A DNA stretch of 14,615 nt, taken from positions 1 to 14,615 of the forward strand of contig JANYCP010000079.1 in NCBI GenBank assembly GCA_025360265.1, written 5' to 3'. Origin of the DNA: Gemmatimonadota bacterium (GTDB taxonomy: Bacteria; Gemmatimonadota; Gemmatimonadetes; Gemmatimonadales; GWC2-71-9). The notes beneath the pieces are model-generated. The model saw only the letters and a list, made by a program, of their open reading frames with translations. It made no database searches and was not told the DNA's origin. Within the stretch, counting starts at the first letter, position 1, and every line of letters begins with the position of its first letter. The position numbers and the translations under genes are program-made. Shown here piece by piece: positions 14,191 through 14,615 of this stretch.

Positions 14191-14615
14191 ATGTTTCGAA
14201 CGTCGGCTCAGGCTCTTTGTACGCTGGTTTTTGCCACCCTGACCGCCTGCGACCGAAGCGGGGGCTCGGTGGCCTGCGGCCTCGACGCCCTGACCGGCCC
14301 GCTCGCGGTGAAACAGTCCTTCGCCGAAGGGCAATCGCTTACCACCATGCCAGGCGTGGTCCCGTCCGGGCTGCCGGTGCGTCTCGTGGCCGGACCGGCA
14401 TGGCACGGAACCGTCCTCGACAGCGCCGGACGCTGGCAGGTCACCACCCACGGGACCGTCTCGAAGCAGGCTTCCGTCGGCTATGGCGTCCTCGTCGTCG
14501 ACTATCACGACACACCGCTCGGCGTGTTCGCCTTTGACGGTCGCAACATTGTCGGCGCGTCGAAGCTCGGCACGCTGGCAATCGGTGACACGATCGTTCC
14601 CCTGCTCGCCGTGCG
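14191..14615 (+). CDS. Unrecognised lipoprotein, 5' part (runs off window)
   Basis: The frame from ATG 14191 stays open to the window edge, giving 141 residues. The N-terminus MFRTSAQALCTLVFATLTAC is a classic lipoprotein signal with lipobox LTAC and Cys20. The mature part begins Ser/Gly-rich, then alternates hydrophobic beta-type segments (LPVRLVAGPAWHGTVLDSAG, ASVGYGVLVVDYHDTPLGVF, LGTLAIGDTIVPLLAV). I do not recognise the family. It diverges from the coiled-coil gene with 76 bases between the start codons, a gap holding a promoter for each direction. Minus-strand frames over the same stretch are open but lack a signal, a promoter or recognisable content, and the plus frame explains the sequence better. 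Confidence 0.72.
   Translation, partial: MFRTSAQALCTLVFATLTACDRSGGSVACGLDALTGPLAVKQSFAEGQSLTTMPGVVPSGLPVRLVAGPAWHGTVLDSAGRWQVTTHGTVSKQASVGYGVLVVDYHDTPLGVFAFDGRNIVGASKLGTLAIGDTIVPLLAV

Noticed and set aside
14143..14508. Minus-strand frame opposite the right-edge lipoprotein
   Set aside because: The plus frame has a textbook lipoprotein signal and stays open to the edge, while the minus frame overlaps the promoter of the coiled-coil gene and has no support.
1..14615. Mobile element, CRISPR array, toxin-antitoxin or phage content
   Set aside because: No transposase, integrase, spaced direct-repeat array, terminal inverted repeats or small toxin-like gene pairs were seen; gene packing and composition look uniform.

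Overview
The window reads as one piece of chromosome from a GC-rich, Gram-negative-type (diderm) bacterium. Evidence for two membranes is a TonB-dependent outer-membrane receptor, several lipoprotein signals, a Tat signal and periplasmic or membrane-anchored c-type cytochromes. The mix of a DUF1800/DUF1501 pair, an M1 peptidase with a Gly/Arg-rich tail and a receptor with a carboxypeptidase-like N-domain fits Gemmatimonadota or a related environmental phylum. That placement is inference from gene content, not a phylogenetic result. I see no tRNA, rRNA, CRISPR array, transposase or phage gene.

Layout. 1-828 (+) is the 3' part of an M1-type metallopeptidase, cut by the window edge. It faces 838-1674 (-), an unrecognised secreted or lipid-anchored protein. 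From 1793 to 11099 seven genes run on the + strand: a DUF1800 protein, a Tat-exported DUF1501 protein, two tandem paralogous lipoproteins with six conserved cysteines, a large TonB-dependent receptor, a half-size TauE/SafE membrane protein and a TsdA-like dihaem cytochrome c. From 14114 down to 11100 three genes run on the - strand: a coiled-coil protein, a POT-family peptide transporter and a membrane-anchored dihaem cytochrome c. A lipoprotein gene starting at 14191 (+) diverges from them and runs off the right edge.

How the genes may work together. The second lipoprotein gene overlaps the receptor gene by ATGA, and the receptor is followed 8 bases later by tauE-like and then 6 bases later by tsdA-like. 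The lipoproteins and receptor look like an outer-membrane binding or uptake unit of unknown ligand. The tauE-like/tsdA-like pair points to sulfur oxyanions such as thiosulfate. The DUF1800/DUF1501 pair is a common but functionally unassigned exported pair.

The most distinctive non-coding features are a 25-base tandem duplication between the two lipoprotein genes, each copy carrying TATCTTTG (which fits the Bacteroidetes -7 pattern TAnnTTTG), and a perfect 13-base inverted repeat spanning the end of the DUF1501 gene. No stretch longer than about 120 bases lacks a gene. I did not find a clearly unprecedented system; the lipoprotein/receptor module is the best candidate for something undescribed.
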